Position numbers and translations under genes: made by a program. 27,396 bases of DNA from CAZADS01 sp964483985 (GTDB lineage: Bacteria; Pseudomonadota; Alphaproteobacteria; Thalassobaculales; Thalassobaculaceae), in NCBI GenBank assembly GCA_964483985.1, contig CAZADS010000077.1, forward strand, positions 1 to 27,396, given 5' to 3'. Below are positions 15,349 to 24,134 of the stretch, piece by piece; the stretch's first letter is position 1; each line of letters starts with the position of its first letter. A model generated the notes under the pieces. The model saw only the letters and a list, made by a program, of their open reading frames with translations, was not told the DNA's origin and searched no databases.

Positions 15349-16691
15349 CCACGCCTCCCGGTTAGCTTTGATTTTTTAATCAATCCCTCATATTGGTGAG
15401 CTATCAAATGCGATTGGATTTGACCAACAGTATCCAAAGTAACGGTGACTACAATCAGGAGACTTGTCCCCCCAAAATAAAATGGGACTTGATATTGACT
15501 AATTAAAATTTCAGGAAGTATACAAACTGCAGCAAGGTAAGCGGCCCCTACAACCGTCAAGCGCGTAAGAACATAATCAAGGTAATTAGCCGTATTTTTT
15601 CCTGGCCTAATCCCAGGCACAAAACCACCATATTTTTTTAGGTTATCAGCGGTTTCAACTGGGTTAAAAACTATGGCCGTATAAAAAAATGCAAAAAAGA
15701 CAATAAAGCTGATATAGACAGCTAGATACAACGGCTGACCTCTCCCAAGGAGTGCATTTACCGTAGTTAGCCACTCTGGGCCACCGCCACTAGCTGAAAA
15801 TTGCGCTAACGTAACAGGCATAAGAAGCAGAGAGCTTGCGAATATTGGCGGAATAACTCCCGATACATTAATTTTTAACGGTAAATGCGAAGATTCCCCG
15901 CCGAACATCCTATTGCCTGTTTGGCGTTTAGGATATTGAACTGTGATTCGCCTTTGAGATCGTTCAATAAAAACGATGAAAGCAATTACGGATATCGCCA
16001 TCGCTAAAAGAAGAATAATGAAAGCGGCCGAAAGAGCCCCAGTGCGTCCCAATTCAAGAGTACCTGCTAATGCTTGAGGTAAATTCGCCACAATGCCCGC
16101 AAAAATAATTAGTGAAATCCCGTTCCCTATACCACGAGCCGTAATTTGCTCTCCCAACCACATCAGGAAAACGGTCCCTCCGACCAAAGTAATCACCGTT
16201 GTTGCACGAAAAAATAATCCAGGATTGGTAACAGCGGACGATCCACCACTAGCCATATTTTCAAGCCCTACGGAAATACCATATGCTTGCACCGCCGCCA
16301 ACAAAACTGTCAGATACCGAGTATACTGATTTAGTTTTTTACGTCCTGCTTCGCCTTCTTTTTTTAGGCTATCTAAATTTGGAGAAACGGCAGTCATAAG
16401 TTGCATGATTATAGCTGCTGATATATAGGGCATAATATTCAACGCAAAAATGGTCATCCGCCCAAGTGCACCACCGGCAAACATGTCAAACATACCAAGA
16501 ATGCCACCGGCATTCTGCTCAAATATCTGTTTCAAAATTGTAGGATCGATTCCTGGAATTGGAATATAGGTTCCTAATCGATAAACTACTAAAGCCGCTA
16601 AGGTAAACCAAAGCCGCTTTTTCAAATCGGAGGCTTTAGCAAAGCCGCCAAAATTAAATGATGACGCAAACTGTTCGGCGCTTGACGCCAT
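15345..16691 (-). CDS. secY: Protein translocase channel subunit SecY
   Basis: SecY forms the protein-conducting channel of the inner membrane with SecE and SecG. The 448-residue protein has ten hydrophobic segments. Visible family marks are the N-terminal LKKRLWFTLAALVVYRLGTYIPIPGID, the plug region following with ALGRMTIFALNIMPYISAAIIMQL, GNGISLIIFAGIV, the RRITVQYPKRQTG cytosolic loop, and PGIRPGKNTANYL with the nearby loop that engages SecA and the ribosome. It follows rplO after 10 bases and overlaps adk, the classical spc-operon arrangement. Confidence 0.98.
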   Translation of the reverse strand: MASSAEQFASSFNFGGFAKASDLKKRLWFTLAALVVYRLGTYIPIPGIDPTILKQIFEQNAGGILGMFDMFAGGALGRMTIFALNIMPYISAAIIMQLMTAVSPNLDSLKKEGEAGRKKLNQYTRYLTVLLAAVQAYGISVGLENMASGGSSAVTNPGLFFRATTVITLVGGTVFLMWLGEQITARGIGNGISLIIFAGIVANLPQALAGTLELGRTGALSAAFIILLLAMAISVIAFIVFIERSQRRITVQYPKRQTGNRMFGGESSHLPLKINVSGVIPPIFASSLLLMPVTLAQFSASGGGPEWLTTVNALLGRGQPLYLAVYISFIVFFAFFYTAIVFNPVETADNLKKYGGFVPGIRPGKNTANYLDYVLTRLTVVGAAYLAAVCILPEILISQYQVPFYFGGTSLLIVVTVTLDTVGQIQSHLIAHQYEGLIKKSKLTGRRG

Positions 16692-16701
16692 ATCAGTATC
16701 C

Positions 16702-17178
16702 CTAGCTGTCTGTCATTGCAGAATTGGCAAGAAAAACATGGCCGCCAGCCTTTTCAATTGCCTCAACGGCCGCCTTCGAAGCGCCCGTCACCCGAAGAGT
16801 TATTGCTTTGTCGAAATCGCCTTTCGCCAAGATTCGTATACCAGATTTTTTTTTGCCCGCCAAACCAGCATTACGCAGTACCGTTTCATCCACTTCGCTT
16901 CCTGGATCAACTCGACCAGATTCCAATGCTTTTTGTAGTTCACCAAGGTTAACTATAGAGAACTGTTTTTTAAACGGATTCTTAAATCCGCGCTTAGGAA
17001 GTCTCCTATAAATTGGCATCTGACCACCTTCAAAACCATTTATAGTTGCCCCCGCTCTGGATTTTTGCCCCTTATGTCCTCGCCCACTAGTTTTACCAGT
17101 CCCAGACCCCGCACCACGGCCCACGCGTTTTCTATCTTTTCTCGCGCCCTTATTATCGTTAAGCTCATTAAGTTTCAT
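16702..17178 (-). CDS. rplO: 50S ribosomal protein L15
   Basis: L15 is a late-assembly protein of the large subunit. The 158-residue protein has the basic N-terminal extension GRGAGSGTGKTSGRGHKGQKSR and the L15/L27a core ending with AVEAIEKAGGHVFL. The ATG at 17178 has AGGA ten bases upstream. It lies between rpmD and secY as in the standard spc operon. Confidence 0.98.
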   Translation of the reverse strand: MKLNELNDNKGARKDRKRVGRGAGSGTGKTSGRGHKGQKSRAGATINGFEGGQMPIYRRLPKRGFKNPFKKQFSIVNLGELQKALESGRVDPGSEVDETVLRNAGLAGKKKSGIRILAKGDFDKAITLRVTGASKAAVEAIEKAGGHVFLANSAMTDS

Positions 17179-17226
17179 GGTAACACTGTCCTTTTAGCAA
17201 GTGGGTCGCATCTCGCAAAAACCACA

Positions 17227-17430
17227 CTAAACATTGTCTTCGATTTTGATAAGATGTTTAACCTTATCCATCATTCCGCGAATAGCTGGTGTATCTTCTA
17301 CTGTCCGACTACTTCGGATCTTTTTTAAACCCAAGCCTAAAAGAGTCTCACGTTGTCCGGGTTTGCGTCCAATAGAACTTTTGATTTGGGTGATTCGTAT
17401 TTCCCCCTTCTCATTCTTGCCTTTAACCAC
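17227..17430 (-). CDS. rpmD: 50S ribosomal protein L30
   Basis: L30 is a small 23S-binding protein. The 67-residue sequence shows IRITQIKSSIGRKPGQRETLLGLGLKKI, the family core, and ends VKHLIKIED. The start is GTG at 17430, with GGGAG six bases upstream; no ATG fits. It occupies its usual place between rpsE and rplO. Confidence 0.96.
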   Translation of the reverse strand: MVKGKNEKGEIRITQIKSSIGRKPGQRETLLGLGLKKIRSSRTVEDTPAIRGMMDKVKHLIKIEDNV

Positions 17431-17463
17431 AATACACTCCCTAACAACGTTTTAATCAATTCA

Positions 17464-18021
17464 CTATGCTGGTACTTTTTCCGTTGTTTTCCGTCCAAAA
17501 ATTTCTGAAACTTTTTTGCTGCGTTTTGCTGCTACTGCCCGCGGGGATCTAACACGTGTTAAACCATCAAAAGTAGCCTTTATCATGTTATGTGGGTTTG
17601 AAGATCCGGTAGATTTAGCAACTACGTCTTGCACTCCCAGTGATTCAAAAATCGCTCTCATCGGACCCCCTGCGATAATTCCAGTCCCTGCGGGCGCAGA
17701 TCTAAGGACGACATGGCCGGCTCCGTAGTTACCGCGAATGTCGTGGTGCAATGTACGCCCCTCCCTTAACGGCACTCGCACCATCGAACGTTTAGCCTGC
17801 TCTGTAGCCTTACGAATAGCTTCTGGAACTTCCCTAGCCTTTCCAGAACCGTGACCAACTCTTCCACGCCCATCCCCAACTACTACCAAAGCAGCAAACC
17901 CAAACCGTCGTCCTCCTTTAACGACTTTTGCAACACGATTTATTCCAACCAATTTTTCAATTAATTCCGATTCTTCGCGTTGATCTCTACCGCCTCGTTC
18001 TTGTCGATCACCTCGTGCCAT
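17464..18021 (-). CDS. rpsE: 30S ribosomal protein S5
   Basis: S5 contributes to decoding accuracy and mRNA entry on the small subunit. The 185-residue protein has a basic N-terminal tail (ARGDRQERGGRDQREE), the double-stranded RNA-binding domain with KVVKGGRRFGFAALVVVGDG (the loop linked to spectinomycin sensitivity, here wild type in appearance), and the C-terminal domain with GNYGAGHVVLRSAPAGTGI. It starts at an ATG 12 bases after rplR. Confidence 0.98.
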   Translation of the reverse strand: MARGDRQERGGRDQREESELIEKLVGINRVAKVVKGGRRFGFAALVVVGDGRGRVGHGSGKAREVPEAIRKATEQAKRSMVRVPLREGRTLHHDIRGNYGAGHVVLRSAPAGTGIIAGGPMRAIFESLGVQDVVAKSTGSSNPHNMIKATFDGLTRVRSPRAVAAKRSKKVSEIFGRKTTEKVPA

Positions 18022-18033
18022 AACGGACCCTTT

Positions 18034-18396
18034 CTAAAACTTTAGCCCAGCTTCGCGAGCACTATCCGCCAAAGCCTTTACACGTCCATGAAACCGATAG
18101 CCTCCACGATCAAAGACCACCTCGCTAAGCCCTCTTTCTATCCCTCGCAGAGCAACAAGTTTCCCCACAGCCTCGGCGGCCGCTTTATCAGCTCCGGTTT
18201 TTAGACCAGGGCGAAGCTCCTTATCAAGAGAGGAAGCAGCTGCAAGAGTTTTCCCGCTTTTATCGTCAATCAGTTGTGCGTAAATGTTTTTAGAAGACCG
18301 AAAGACCGACAATCGGATCTTTTCGGGTGATCTTCCACGCAACGAAGAACGATTTCTGCGTGCTCGTTTAGCAAAAAGTTCTTTGGAGTCTGCCAT
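18034..18396 (-). CDS. rplR: 50S ribosomal protein L18
   Basis: L18 binds 5S rRNA and helps place it in the central protuberance. The product is 120 residues: KELFAKRARRNRSSLRG, then RLSVFRSSKNIYAQLIDD and the C-terminal VVFDRGGYRFHGRVKALADSAREAGLKF. I chose the ATG at 18396 because GAGG lies eight bases upstream and the MADSKELF start suits the family; an in-frame GTG at 18405 would add three residues but sits inside that ribosome binding site. It follows rplF after 11 bases. Confidence 0.97.
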   Translation of the reverse strand: MADSKELFAKRARRNRSSLRGRSPEKIRLSVFRSSKNIYAQLIDDKSGKTLAAASSLDKELRPGLKTGADKAAAEAVGKLVALRGIERGLSEVVFDRGGYRFHGRVKALADSAREAGLKF

Positions 18397-18407
18397 CCGC
18401 CTCACCT

Positions 18408-18941
18408 CTATTTTTTCTTACCTTCTTTACGTCGAATATTTTCATGAGCATATTTTATGCCTTTTCCTTTAAACGGTTCCGGGGGACGATAGGCCCGAAT
18501 TTCGGCAGCGAATTGCCCCACTTTTTGCTTATCGCTACCATGAATAGATATAGCCGTCGGTCGTTCACATTTTATATCAAAACCCTCTGGTATAGGGCAT
18601 CTAATTGGGTGGCTGTATCCTAATGAAAGCACCAGCTCACTATTTTCCACCGCAGCCCTATATCCTACACCGTTGATCTCCAAGTCCAGCTTGAAACCCT
18701 CACTAACGCCTGTGATCATGTTATTTATACGCGCCCGTGCAGTCCCCCACATTGAACGACATTTTTTCGTTTGGGACTTTGGTGTAACCGAAACTTGATT
18801 ATCGTCAATGGCAATTTCAATATCTTCCGGAACGGAAAATGATTGTTCACCAAGTTTTCCTTTTGCGCTAATTAAACTGCCCACAATCTCTATTTTTACG
18901 TCACTTGGAATTACCACAGGATTTTTACCTACACGGGACAT
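18408..18941 (-). CDS. rplF: 50S ribosomal protein L6
   Basis: L6 lies near the sarcin-ricin loop and factor-binding site of the large subunit. The 177-residue protein starts MSRVGKNPVVIPSDVKIEI and has the two tandem L6 domains; the second contains the signature PEPFKGKGIKYAHENIRRKEGKKK. Length and ends are typical. It lies 16 bases after rpsH. Confidence 0.98.
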   Translation of the reverse strand: MSRVGKNPVVIPSDVKIEIVGSLISAKGKLGEQSFSVPEDIEIAIDDNQVSVTPKSQTKKCRSMWGTARARINNMITGVSEGFKLDLEINGVGYRAAVENSELVLSLGYSHPIRCPIPEGFDIKCERPTAISIHGSDKQKVGQFAAEIRAYRPPEPFKGKGIKYAHENIRRKEGKKK

Positions 18942-18957
18942 AGCTTAAACCCCCAAT

Positions 18958-19362
18958 TTAAAACACGTGACATAAGACTTCTCCGCCAACATTGGCCGCG
19001 CGTGCCTCGTTATCAGACATCACGCCTCGAGGCGTAGATAAAATCGCTATTCCTAAACCATTAAAAACTCTGGGCAAGTCTTTGATCTTTGAATAAACTC
19101 GCCGCCCTGGTTTTGAGACACGTTTAATTTCTTTGATAACTGGTTCACCCTCATAATATTTGAGTTCAATAGCTAGTTCCGCTGAATCAATAGCTTGGTC
19201 AGCGCTCGCTAATCTGAATCCCCTAATGTATCCTTCCCGCTTGAGAACCTCTAATACATTACTACGCAATTTTGAGCTCGGACTAGATACAACATTTTTT
19301 CTAGCATGTTGTCCGTTCCTGATCCGTGTCAACATATCTCCAAGAGGATCACTCATCGTCAT
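18958..19362 (-). CDS. rpsH: 30S ribosomal protein S8
   Basis: S8 binds 16S rRNA helix 21 and is needed for central-domain assembly; in E. coli it also represses the spc operon. The 134-residue protein shows DPLGDMLTRIRNGQHARK, and the C-terminal GLGIAILSTPRGVMSDNEARAANVGGE signature. The ATG at 19362 has AGGAG seven bases upstream and is preferred to the in-frame ATG at 19356. I did not find an obvious S8-type site in the neighbouring message. Confidence 0.98.
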   Translation of the reverse strand: MTMSDPLGDMLTRIRNGQHARKNVVSSPSSKLRSNVLEVLKREGYIRGFRLASADQAIDSAELAIELKYYEGEPVIKEIKRVSKPGRRVYSKIKDLPRVFNGLGIAILSTPRGVMSDNEARAANVGGEVLCHVF

Positions 19363-19375
19363 CTCGAAACTCCTC

Positions 19376-19681
19376 TCACCAACTCGATTTTACCAAACCC
19401 GGCACCTGACCGGCAGACCCTAGTTCTCGAAGTGCTATTCGAGACATTTTAAACTTGCGATAATAACCTCTTGGTCTGCCGGTAACTCGGCATCTATTCC
19501 TGACCCTAATTTTCGTGCCATTTCGCGGCATTTCACTTAATTTAAGGCCCGCTTGAAATCGTTCTTCAATTGGTAAATTTTTATCGTTCGCAATTGTCTT
19601 TAAGCGAGCTCTTTTAGTTGCAGTCAACGCTACAAGTTTTTCACGGTTTTTATTTTTTTCTATGGAGCTTTTTTTTGCCAT
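19376..19681 (-). CDS. rpsN: 30S ribosomal protein S14, zinc-independent form
   Basis: S14 sits on the head of the small subunit. At 101 residues it is the long form; the short form's CxxC pairs are missing, leaving a single Cys in RNRCRVTGRPRGYYRKF, so it does not bind zinc. The C-terminal MSRIALRELGSAGQVPGLVKSSW is typical. It starts with MAKKSSIEK 17 bases after rplE. Confidence 0.98.
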   Translation of the reverse strand: MAKKSSIEKNKNREKLVALTATKRARLKTIANDKNLPIEERFQAGLKLSEMPRNGTKIRVRNRCRVTGRPRGYYRKFKMSRIALRELGSAGQVPGLVKSSW

Positions 19682-19698
19682 TTGGCTTTTCCTACCTA

Positions 19699-20238
19699 TT
19701 AACTCGTGAAAGGAAAACTGAAACGTCGCAAAAGTTCTCGAGCTTCATCATCTGAAGTAGCCGATGTCACTACAACAATGTCCATCCCTCGAACTGAATC
19801 AATGCGATCATAATCTATTTCCGGAAATACGATTTGTTCCTTTAACCCCAATGCATAATTACCTCTACCATCAAAGCTTCTCGGATTAAGGCCGCGAAAA
19901 TCGCGAACTCTCGGTAACGCTATATTTATCAATCTGTCTAGAAATTCATACATGCGATCTCGGCGAAGTGTAACTTTGCAACCAATAGGCATTCCCTCTC
20001 TCAACTTAAAACCGGCAACTGATCTTTTTGCCTTATTCACAACAGGTTTTTGACCGCTAATTAACGCAAGCTCTTCCGCCGCAGTGGCGACTTTTTTTGA
20101 ATCTTGAACAGCCTCTCCAATACCCATATTAATTACTATTTTCGTTACTTTCGGAACCTGAAACGGATTCCCGTAACCCATAGCATCAGCTAATTCTGGC
20201 CTAATAGAATCAACATATAGATCTTGTAAACGCGTCAT
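19699..20238 (-). CDS. rplE: 50S ribosomal protein L5
   Basis: L5 binds 5S rRNA and contacts S13 and P-site tRNA. The 179-residue protein has the N-terminal NPFQVPKVTKIVINMGIGEA, the loop GQKPVVNKAKRSVAGFKLREGMPIG, and RDFRGLNPRSFDGRGNYALGL. Its length is the family norm. It lies between rplX and rpsN as expected. Confidence 0.98.
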   Translation of the reverse strand: MTRLQDLYVDSIRPELADAMGYGNPFQVPKVTKIVINMGIGEAVQDSKKVATAAEELALISGQKPVVNKAKRSVAGFKLREGMPIGCKVTLRRDRMYEFLDRLINIALPRVRDFRGLNPRSFDGRGNYALGLKEQIVFPEIDYDRIDSVRGMDIVVVTSATSDDEARELLRRFSFPFTS

Positions 20239-20259
20239 TTTTTAACTACTCCACTGCGT

Positions 20260-20583
20260 TTAAGCGTCTATTACTTCGCCCGATTTTTTGGCAAAACGAA
20301 CCTTACGTCCGTCTTCCAAAAATTTGTATCCTATTCTGGTTCCTACTTTTGACTTTGGGTCAACATGAGCCACATTGGAAGCGTGAATTGCCACCTCCTT
20401 CTGAAGGATACCACCGGTCGTCGTTTGACTAGGTTTCGTGTGTCGCTTGACAACATTAACACCGCGCACCAACACTCTGCCATCGTCTCGAAAAACTTGT
20501 ATCACTTCACCGGTTTTGCCCTTGTCTTTTCCTGTCAAAACGATGACATCGTCACCTTTCCGGATTTTGAATTTTTTCGCCAT
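20260..20583 (-). CDS. rplX: 50S ribosomal protein L24
   Basis: L24 is an assembly-initiating protein near the tunnel exit. The 107-residue protein carries the KOW motif KIRKGDDVIVLTGKDKGKTGEV and VRGVNVVKRHTKPSQ. I chose the ATG at 20583, which overlaps the rplN stop by one base (TGATG) and has GGAGG seven bases upstream; the GTG just before it at 20586 is less likely. Overlap suggests coupling to rplN. Confidence 0.97.
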   Translation of the reverse strand: MAKKFKIRKGDDVIVLTGKDKGKTGEVIQVFRDDGRVLVRGVNVVKRHTKPSQTTTGGILQKEVAIHASNVAHVDPKSKVGTRIGYKFLEDGRKVRFAKKSGEVIDA

Positions 20584-20951
20584 CACAGAACCTCCGGGGC
20601 CAAAGAGACTATTTTCATAAATTGTTTTGCCCTTAGTTCTCTCGTAACTGGCCCGAAGATTCGCGTTCCGATCGGCTCGTTTTGATTGTTTATGAGAACT
20701 GCGGCATTTTTATCAAAGCGAATTGCCGAGCCGTCGGCACGACGAACTTCTTTCGCCGTTCGAACTATTACAGCTCTTAATATTTCTCCTTTTTTTACAC
20801 GCCCTCGCGGAATTGCCTCTTTAACAGAGACGACAATAACATCACCAATACCCGCGACCTTCCGTTTAGAGCCGCCAAGCACCTTTATGCACTGAACTCG
20901 ACGAGCACCCGAATTGTCAGCAACATCAAGATTCGATTGCATTTGAATCAT
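20583..20951 (-). CDS. rplN: 50S ribosomal protein L14
   Basis: L14 lies at the subunit interface and forms intersubunit bridges. The 122-residue protein starts MIQMQSNLDVADNSGARRV and includes the family signature with GDVIVVSVKEAIPRG and the C-terminal RELRAKQFMKIVSLAPEVL. The ATG at 20951 has AGGA seven bases upstream. The length is exactly that of most bacterial L14. Confidence 0.98.
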   Translation of the reverse strand: MIQMQSNLDVADNSGARRVQCIKVLGGSKRKVAGIGDVIVVSVKEAIPRGRVKKGEILRAVIVRTAKEVRRADGSAIRFDKNAAVLINNQNEPIGTRIFGPVTRELRAKQFMKIVSLAPEVL

Positions 20952-20969
20952 AATAAATTCCTACCTTAA

Positions 20970-21218
20970 TCATTCCGAAGCAGCCGCGTCCGGTCCTATT
21001 ACTTCCCACGCTTTGCGCTTGGATTTCGGTGCACATTCGCGAATGCGAACGATATCGCCAATTTTGTATTTATTCTCCTCATCATGAGCAGAAAACTTTT
21101 TCGATCTTTTGATGATTTTTTTATATACTGGATGCACAATTCGACGCTCTACATTTACCACAACGGTTTTGTCAGATTTATCGCTTACTACCGTGCCTTG
21201 CATTTCACGCTTCGGCAT
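20970..21218 (-). CDS. rpsQ: 30S ribosomal protein S17
   Basis: S17 is a primary 16S-binding protein of the small-subunit body. From the ATG at 21218 the product is 82 residues starting MPKREMQGTVVSDKSDKTVV, the usual alphaproteobacterial N-terminus, with an AGGAG nine bases upstream. The frame stays open to 21263, but the longer form would add an atypical leader from a TTG codon. The C-terminal IGDIVRIRECAPKSKRKAWEV is characteristic. Confidence 0.97.
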   Translation of the reverse strand: MPKREMQGTVVSDKSDKTVVVNVERRIVHPVYKKIIKRSKKFSAHDEENKYKIGDIVRIRECAPKSKRKAWEVIGPDAAASE

Positions 21219-21265
21219 GTGGACGTACTCCTTCTCGCACCCGAATTTTATTTTCAACTCCAAGT

Positions 21266-21466
21266 TTAGGCATTTTCCTTTTCTCCGAGAATTAATTTCA
21301 CTCTCGCTATATTCCTTCTGACTTCACGTACTCGCGCTGTATTTTCTAATTGGCCACTAGTTTTTTGAAACCGCAAATTGAACTGTTCCTTACGCAAATC
21401 CATAAGACTACTTGATAGTTCATCCGGCGATTTTGATCGAAATTCCACAGTTTCCTTTTTCGCCAT
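21266..21466 (-). CDS. rpmC: 50S ribosomal protein L29
   Basis: L29 is a small helical-hairpin protein at the tunnel exit where SRP and trigger factor dock. The product is 66 residues with LSSSLMDLRKEQFNLRFQ and the closing RRNIARVKLIL. I chose the ATG at 21466 (MAKKETVEF) because AGGGAG lies seven bases upstream; the ATG at 21472 would be almost on top of that site. Confidence 0.96.
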   Translation of the reverse strand: MAKKETVEFRSKSPDELSSSLMDLRKEQFNLRFQKTSGQLENTARVREVRRNIARVKLILGEKENA

Positions 21467-21484
21467 CAGCATTCTCCCTAACGG

Positions 21485-21901
21485 TTAAATATCACCTAAA
21501 CGCGAAACAAACCGCGTGTCTACAGGCAGTTTAGCAGCAGCAAGAGTAAAAGCATCCCGAGCTAAATTTCGGGGAACGCCATCCAGTTCAAACATTATCC
21601 GTCCTGGTTTAACCCTACAGACCCAAAATTCTGGAGTCCCTTTTCCTTTTCCCATACGTACTTCCGCTGGTTTGCTCGAAACCGGAACATCAGGAAAAAT
21701 TCGAATCCAAACGCGACCGGCACGCCGCATATGACGCGTTATAGCCCGCCGAGCCGCCTCAATTTGTCGGGCCGTGATTCGCGCTGGTGTCGTAGCTTTC
21801 AGCCCATAGGTTCCGAAATTTAACTGAGTTCCTCCTTTAGCATTCCCATGAATGCGCCCCTTATGCGCTTTGCGAAACTTGGTACGTTTAGGACTAAGCA
21901 T
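21485..21901 (-). CDS. rplP: 50S ribosomal protein L16
   Basis: L16 contacts the A-site tRNA elbow and is needed for peptidyl-transferase centre maturation. The 138-residue protein starts MLSPKRTKFRKAHKGRIHG and has ITARQIEAARRAITRHMRR and VRMGKGKGTPEFWV. The conserved arginine region modified in E. coli L16 is present. It follows rpsC after 28 bases. Confidence 0.98.
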   Translation of the reverse strand: MLSPKRTKFRKAHKGRIHGNAKGGTQLNFGTYGLKATTPARITARQIEAARRAITRHMRRAGRVWIRIFPDVPVSSKPAEVRMGKGKGTPEFWVCRVKPGRIMFELDGVPRNLARDAFTLAAAKLPVDTRFVSRLGDI

Positions 21902-21929
21902 GTTAAATTCCCTACTTAATTAACCAGTC

Positions 21930-22616
21930 TCATCGTGCGGGAGCACCTGAGTGTTGATCAGTCATACGTTTATCTTGGGCCATTGGATCGTGCGCCATAA
22001 TTTCGCCCTTAAATACCCAGACTTTTACTCCGCATGCTCCATAGGTAGTTCTCGCAGTCGCTTCTCCATAATCGATATCTGCACGTAGAGTGTGCAAGGG
22101 GACCCGGCCTTCTCTATACCACTCCATACGCGCGATTTCAGCGCCCCCCAAGCGTCCACCGCAGTTAATTCGAATCCCCTCTGCCCCGAGTCTTATTGCA
22201 GATTGAACAGCCCGTTTCATAGCCCTACGAAAAGCTACCCGCCGGCTCAGCTGTTGGGCTATATTTTCGGCCACCAGATTAGCATCAATTTCTGGCTTCC
22301 GGATTTCTATGATGTTTAAATGAACGTCAGTACCTGTCATGCTGGATAGATCACTACGTAGTTTTTCAATGTCCTGCCCTTTTTTTCCGATAACTACCCC
22401 CGGTCTAGCACTATATATTGTAATTCGAGCTCGTTTTGCTGGTCGCTCGATTAAGACTCGGCTAACGCCAGCTTGATGCAACCTAGTCCGCAAATAACGC
22501 CGCAAGTGTAGATCTTCATGCAGTAACTCGGCATAGTTTTTCGCGGCAAACCAGCGGGAATCCCATGTTCGGTTTATGCCAAGCCTTAGACCTATTGGAT
22601 TTACTTTCTGGCCCAT
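21930..22616 (-). CDS. rpsC: 30S ribosomal protein S3
   Basis: S3 forms the mRNA entry channel and has helicase-associated residues there. The 228-residue protein shows GQKVNPIGLRLGINRTWDS, the KH domain with the GVVIGKKGQDIEKLR loop, and the C-terminal domain with GIRINCGGRLGGAEIARMEW. The start at 22616 overlaps the rplV stop by one base (TAATG). Confidence 0.98.
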   Translation of the reverse strand: MGQKVNPIGLRLGINRTWDSRWFAAKNYAELLHEDLHLRRYLRTRLHQAGVSRVLIERPAKRARITIYSARPGVVIGKKGQDIEKLRSDLSSMTGTDVHLNIIEIRKPEIDANLVAENIAQQLSRRVAFRRAMKRAVQSAIRLGAEGIRINCGGRLGGAEIARMEWYREGRVPLHTLRADIDYGEATARTTYGACGVKVWVFKGEIMAHDPMAQDKRMTDQHSGAPAR

Positions 22617-22996
22617 TATTCTGCCCCCGTTTTTTCACCGACAACCACAGTGAGATGAGAAAATGGCTTCCTAATTTTACCCACACGTCCTCTTGCCCTT
22701 GGCCGGAACCGACGCATCACTAGCCCTTTGCCCACCGAAGCCTCTTTCACGTAGAGTTTATCAACATCAAGCTGGTGGTTGTTCTCTGCATTTGAGATCG
22801 CAGACTGTACCGCTTTTTTTACATCAAGGCTTATACGGCGCCGAGAAAAAGTTAGAGCTGATAGTGCTTTTCCAGCATCCATTCCCCGAATCATTGATGC
22901 TACTAAATTCAATTTTTGCGGACTTACTCGTAGATTACGGACTACTGAATATGCCTCCGTTTCACTTAAACGCCGTTCAGCTGGACCCTTACCCAT
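22616..22996 (-). CDS. rplV: 50S ribosomal protein L22
   Basis: L22 lines the exit tunnel with a long beta-hairpin; changes there can affect macrolide binding. The product is 126 residues from the ATG at 22996 (MGKGPAERRLSETEAYSVVRNLRVSPQKLNLV is the recognised N-terminal half, with the hairpin near GLVMRRFRPRARGRVGKI). The open frame extends to 23089, but that longer form would run into rpsS and lacks family resemblance. A GGGA lies about nine bases before the chosen start. Confidence 0.96.
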   Translation of the reverse strand: MGKGPAERRLSETEAYSVVRNLRVSPQKLNLVASMIRGMDAGKALSALTFSRRRISLDVKKAVQSAISNAENNHQLDVDKLYVKEASVGKGLVMRRFRPRARGRVGKIRKPFSHLTVVVGEKTGAE

Positions 22997-23012
22997 ATTA
23001 CTTATCCCATTC

Positions 23013-23288
23013 TCAACGACGTGCTTTTTTATCAGCAGCGTGACCGTAGTAAGTGCGCGTTGGCGCAAATTCACCGAATTTATGACCAACCATATGTTCC
23101 GTGACTAAAACAGGAACAAATTTTTGCCCGTTATAAACTCCAAAAGTTAACCCAACAAATTGGGGCATAATCGTAGAGCGGCGCGACCAAATTCTAATAA
23201 CGGCATTACGCCCCGACTCAAGAGCTGCTTCTGCTTTCTTGAGCAAATAACCATCCACAAAAGGGCCTTTCCAAACAGATCGGGCCAA
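23013..23288 (-). CDS. rpsS: 30S ribosomal protein S19
   Basis: S19 pairs with S13 on the head of the small subunit. The 91-residue protein begins ARSVWKGPFVDGYLLKKAE and has the signature RRSTIMPQFVGLTFGVYNG, then GHKFGEFAPTRTYYGHAADKKARR. It sits between rplB and rplV as in the standard S10 operon. Confidence 0.98.
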   Translation of the reverse strand: MARSVWKGPFVDGYLLKKAEAALESGRNAVIRIWSRRSTIMPQFVGLTFGVYNGQKFVPVLVTEHMVGHKFGEFAPTRTYYGHAADKKARR

Positions 23289-23304
23289 TTTCTATCTCCT
23301 TTAT

Positions 23305-24129
23305 TTACTTACGTCGTCGACGAATTATTAACCTATCCGTTTTCTTATTATTACGGGTACGCTTGCCTTTCGGCGGCACACCCCAGGGCGTAACAGGGTG
23401 TCGGCCACCTGACGTCCGACCTTCACCGCCTCCATGAGGATGATCAATTGGGTTCATAACAACGCCTCGCACCACTGGCCTTCGGCCCAGCCAACGCTTT
23501 CGACCCGCTTTACCTAGCTTAATATTTTGCTGATCCGCGTTAGATACGGCCCCAATAGTTGCCATACACTCAGACCTCACCATTCTAACCTCTCCTGACG
23601 CCAAACGCAGAAGCGCATGCCCGGCATCTCTACCCACAAGCTGAACATACGCGCCGGCTGCACGAGCTAACTGGCCTCCTTTTTTGGGTTTTAATTCTAC
23701 ATTATGGATAATTGTCCCCACAGGAATACTTCTTAGAGGCATCGCATTACCCGGCTTTATATCAGCACGTTCATCAGCAATCACGGTATCACCAATATCG
23801 AGTCTCTGTGGTGCCAAAATATATGCTTGTTGCCCATCTTCGTAGGTAATTAACGCTATAAATGCTGTACGGTTTGGATCATATTCAAGCCGCTCTACCT
23901 TGGCCGAAACACCCCAATTCGATCGTTTGAAATCAATTATCCGGTACCTTCTCTTGTGACCCCCCCCTCGATGCCACATTGTAATGCGGCCATGATTATT
24001 TCGGCCGCCCGACTTAGTCATTCCACGAGTTAATTTCTTTACCGGTTTACCCTTCCAAAGGTCCGATCGATCTACTGTAACCAGTTGACGCTGTGAAGGT
24101 GTGGTTGGGTTATAGTGTTTGAGAGCCAT
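23305..24129 (-). CDS. rplB: 50S ribosomal protein L2
   Basis: L2 is essential for subunit association and peptidyl-transferase activity. The 274-residue protein starts MALKHYNPTTPSQRQL and contains GGRNNHGRITMWHRGGGHKRRYR and, near the C-terminus, GVVMNPIDHPHGGGEGRTSGGRHP, which holds the conserved histidine close to the catalytic centre. It begins five bases after the rplW stop. Confidence 0.98.
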   Translation of the reverse strand: MALKHYNPTTPSQRQLVTVDRSDLWKGKPVKKLTRGMTKSGGRNNHGRITMWHRGGGHKRRYRIIDFKRSNWGVSAKVERLEYDPNRTAFIALITYEDGQQAYILAPQRLDIGDTVIADERADIKPGNAMPLRSIPVGTIIHNVELKPKKGGQLARAAGAYVQLVGRDAGHALLRLASGEVRMVRSECMATIGAVSNADQQNIKLGKAGRKRWLGRRPVVRGVVMNPIDHPHGGGEGRTSGGRHPVTPWGVPPKGKRTRNNKKTDRLIIRRRRK

Positions 24130-24134
24130 TTCAA

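Noticed and set aside
22997..23089. Longer rplV beginning at 23089.
   Set aside because: The extra 31 residues overlap rpsS and do not resemble L22; the ATG at 22996 fits the family.
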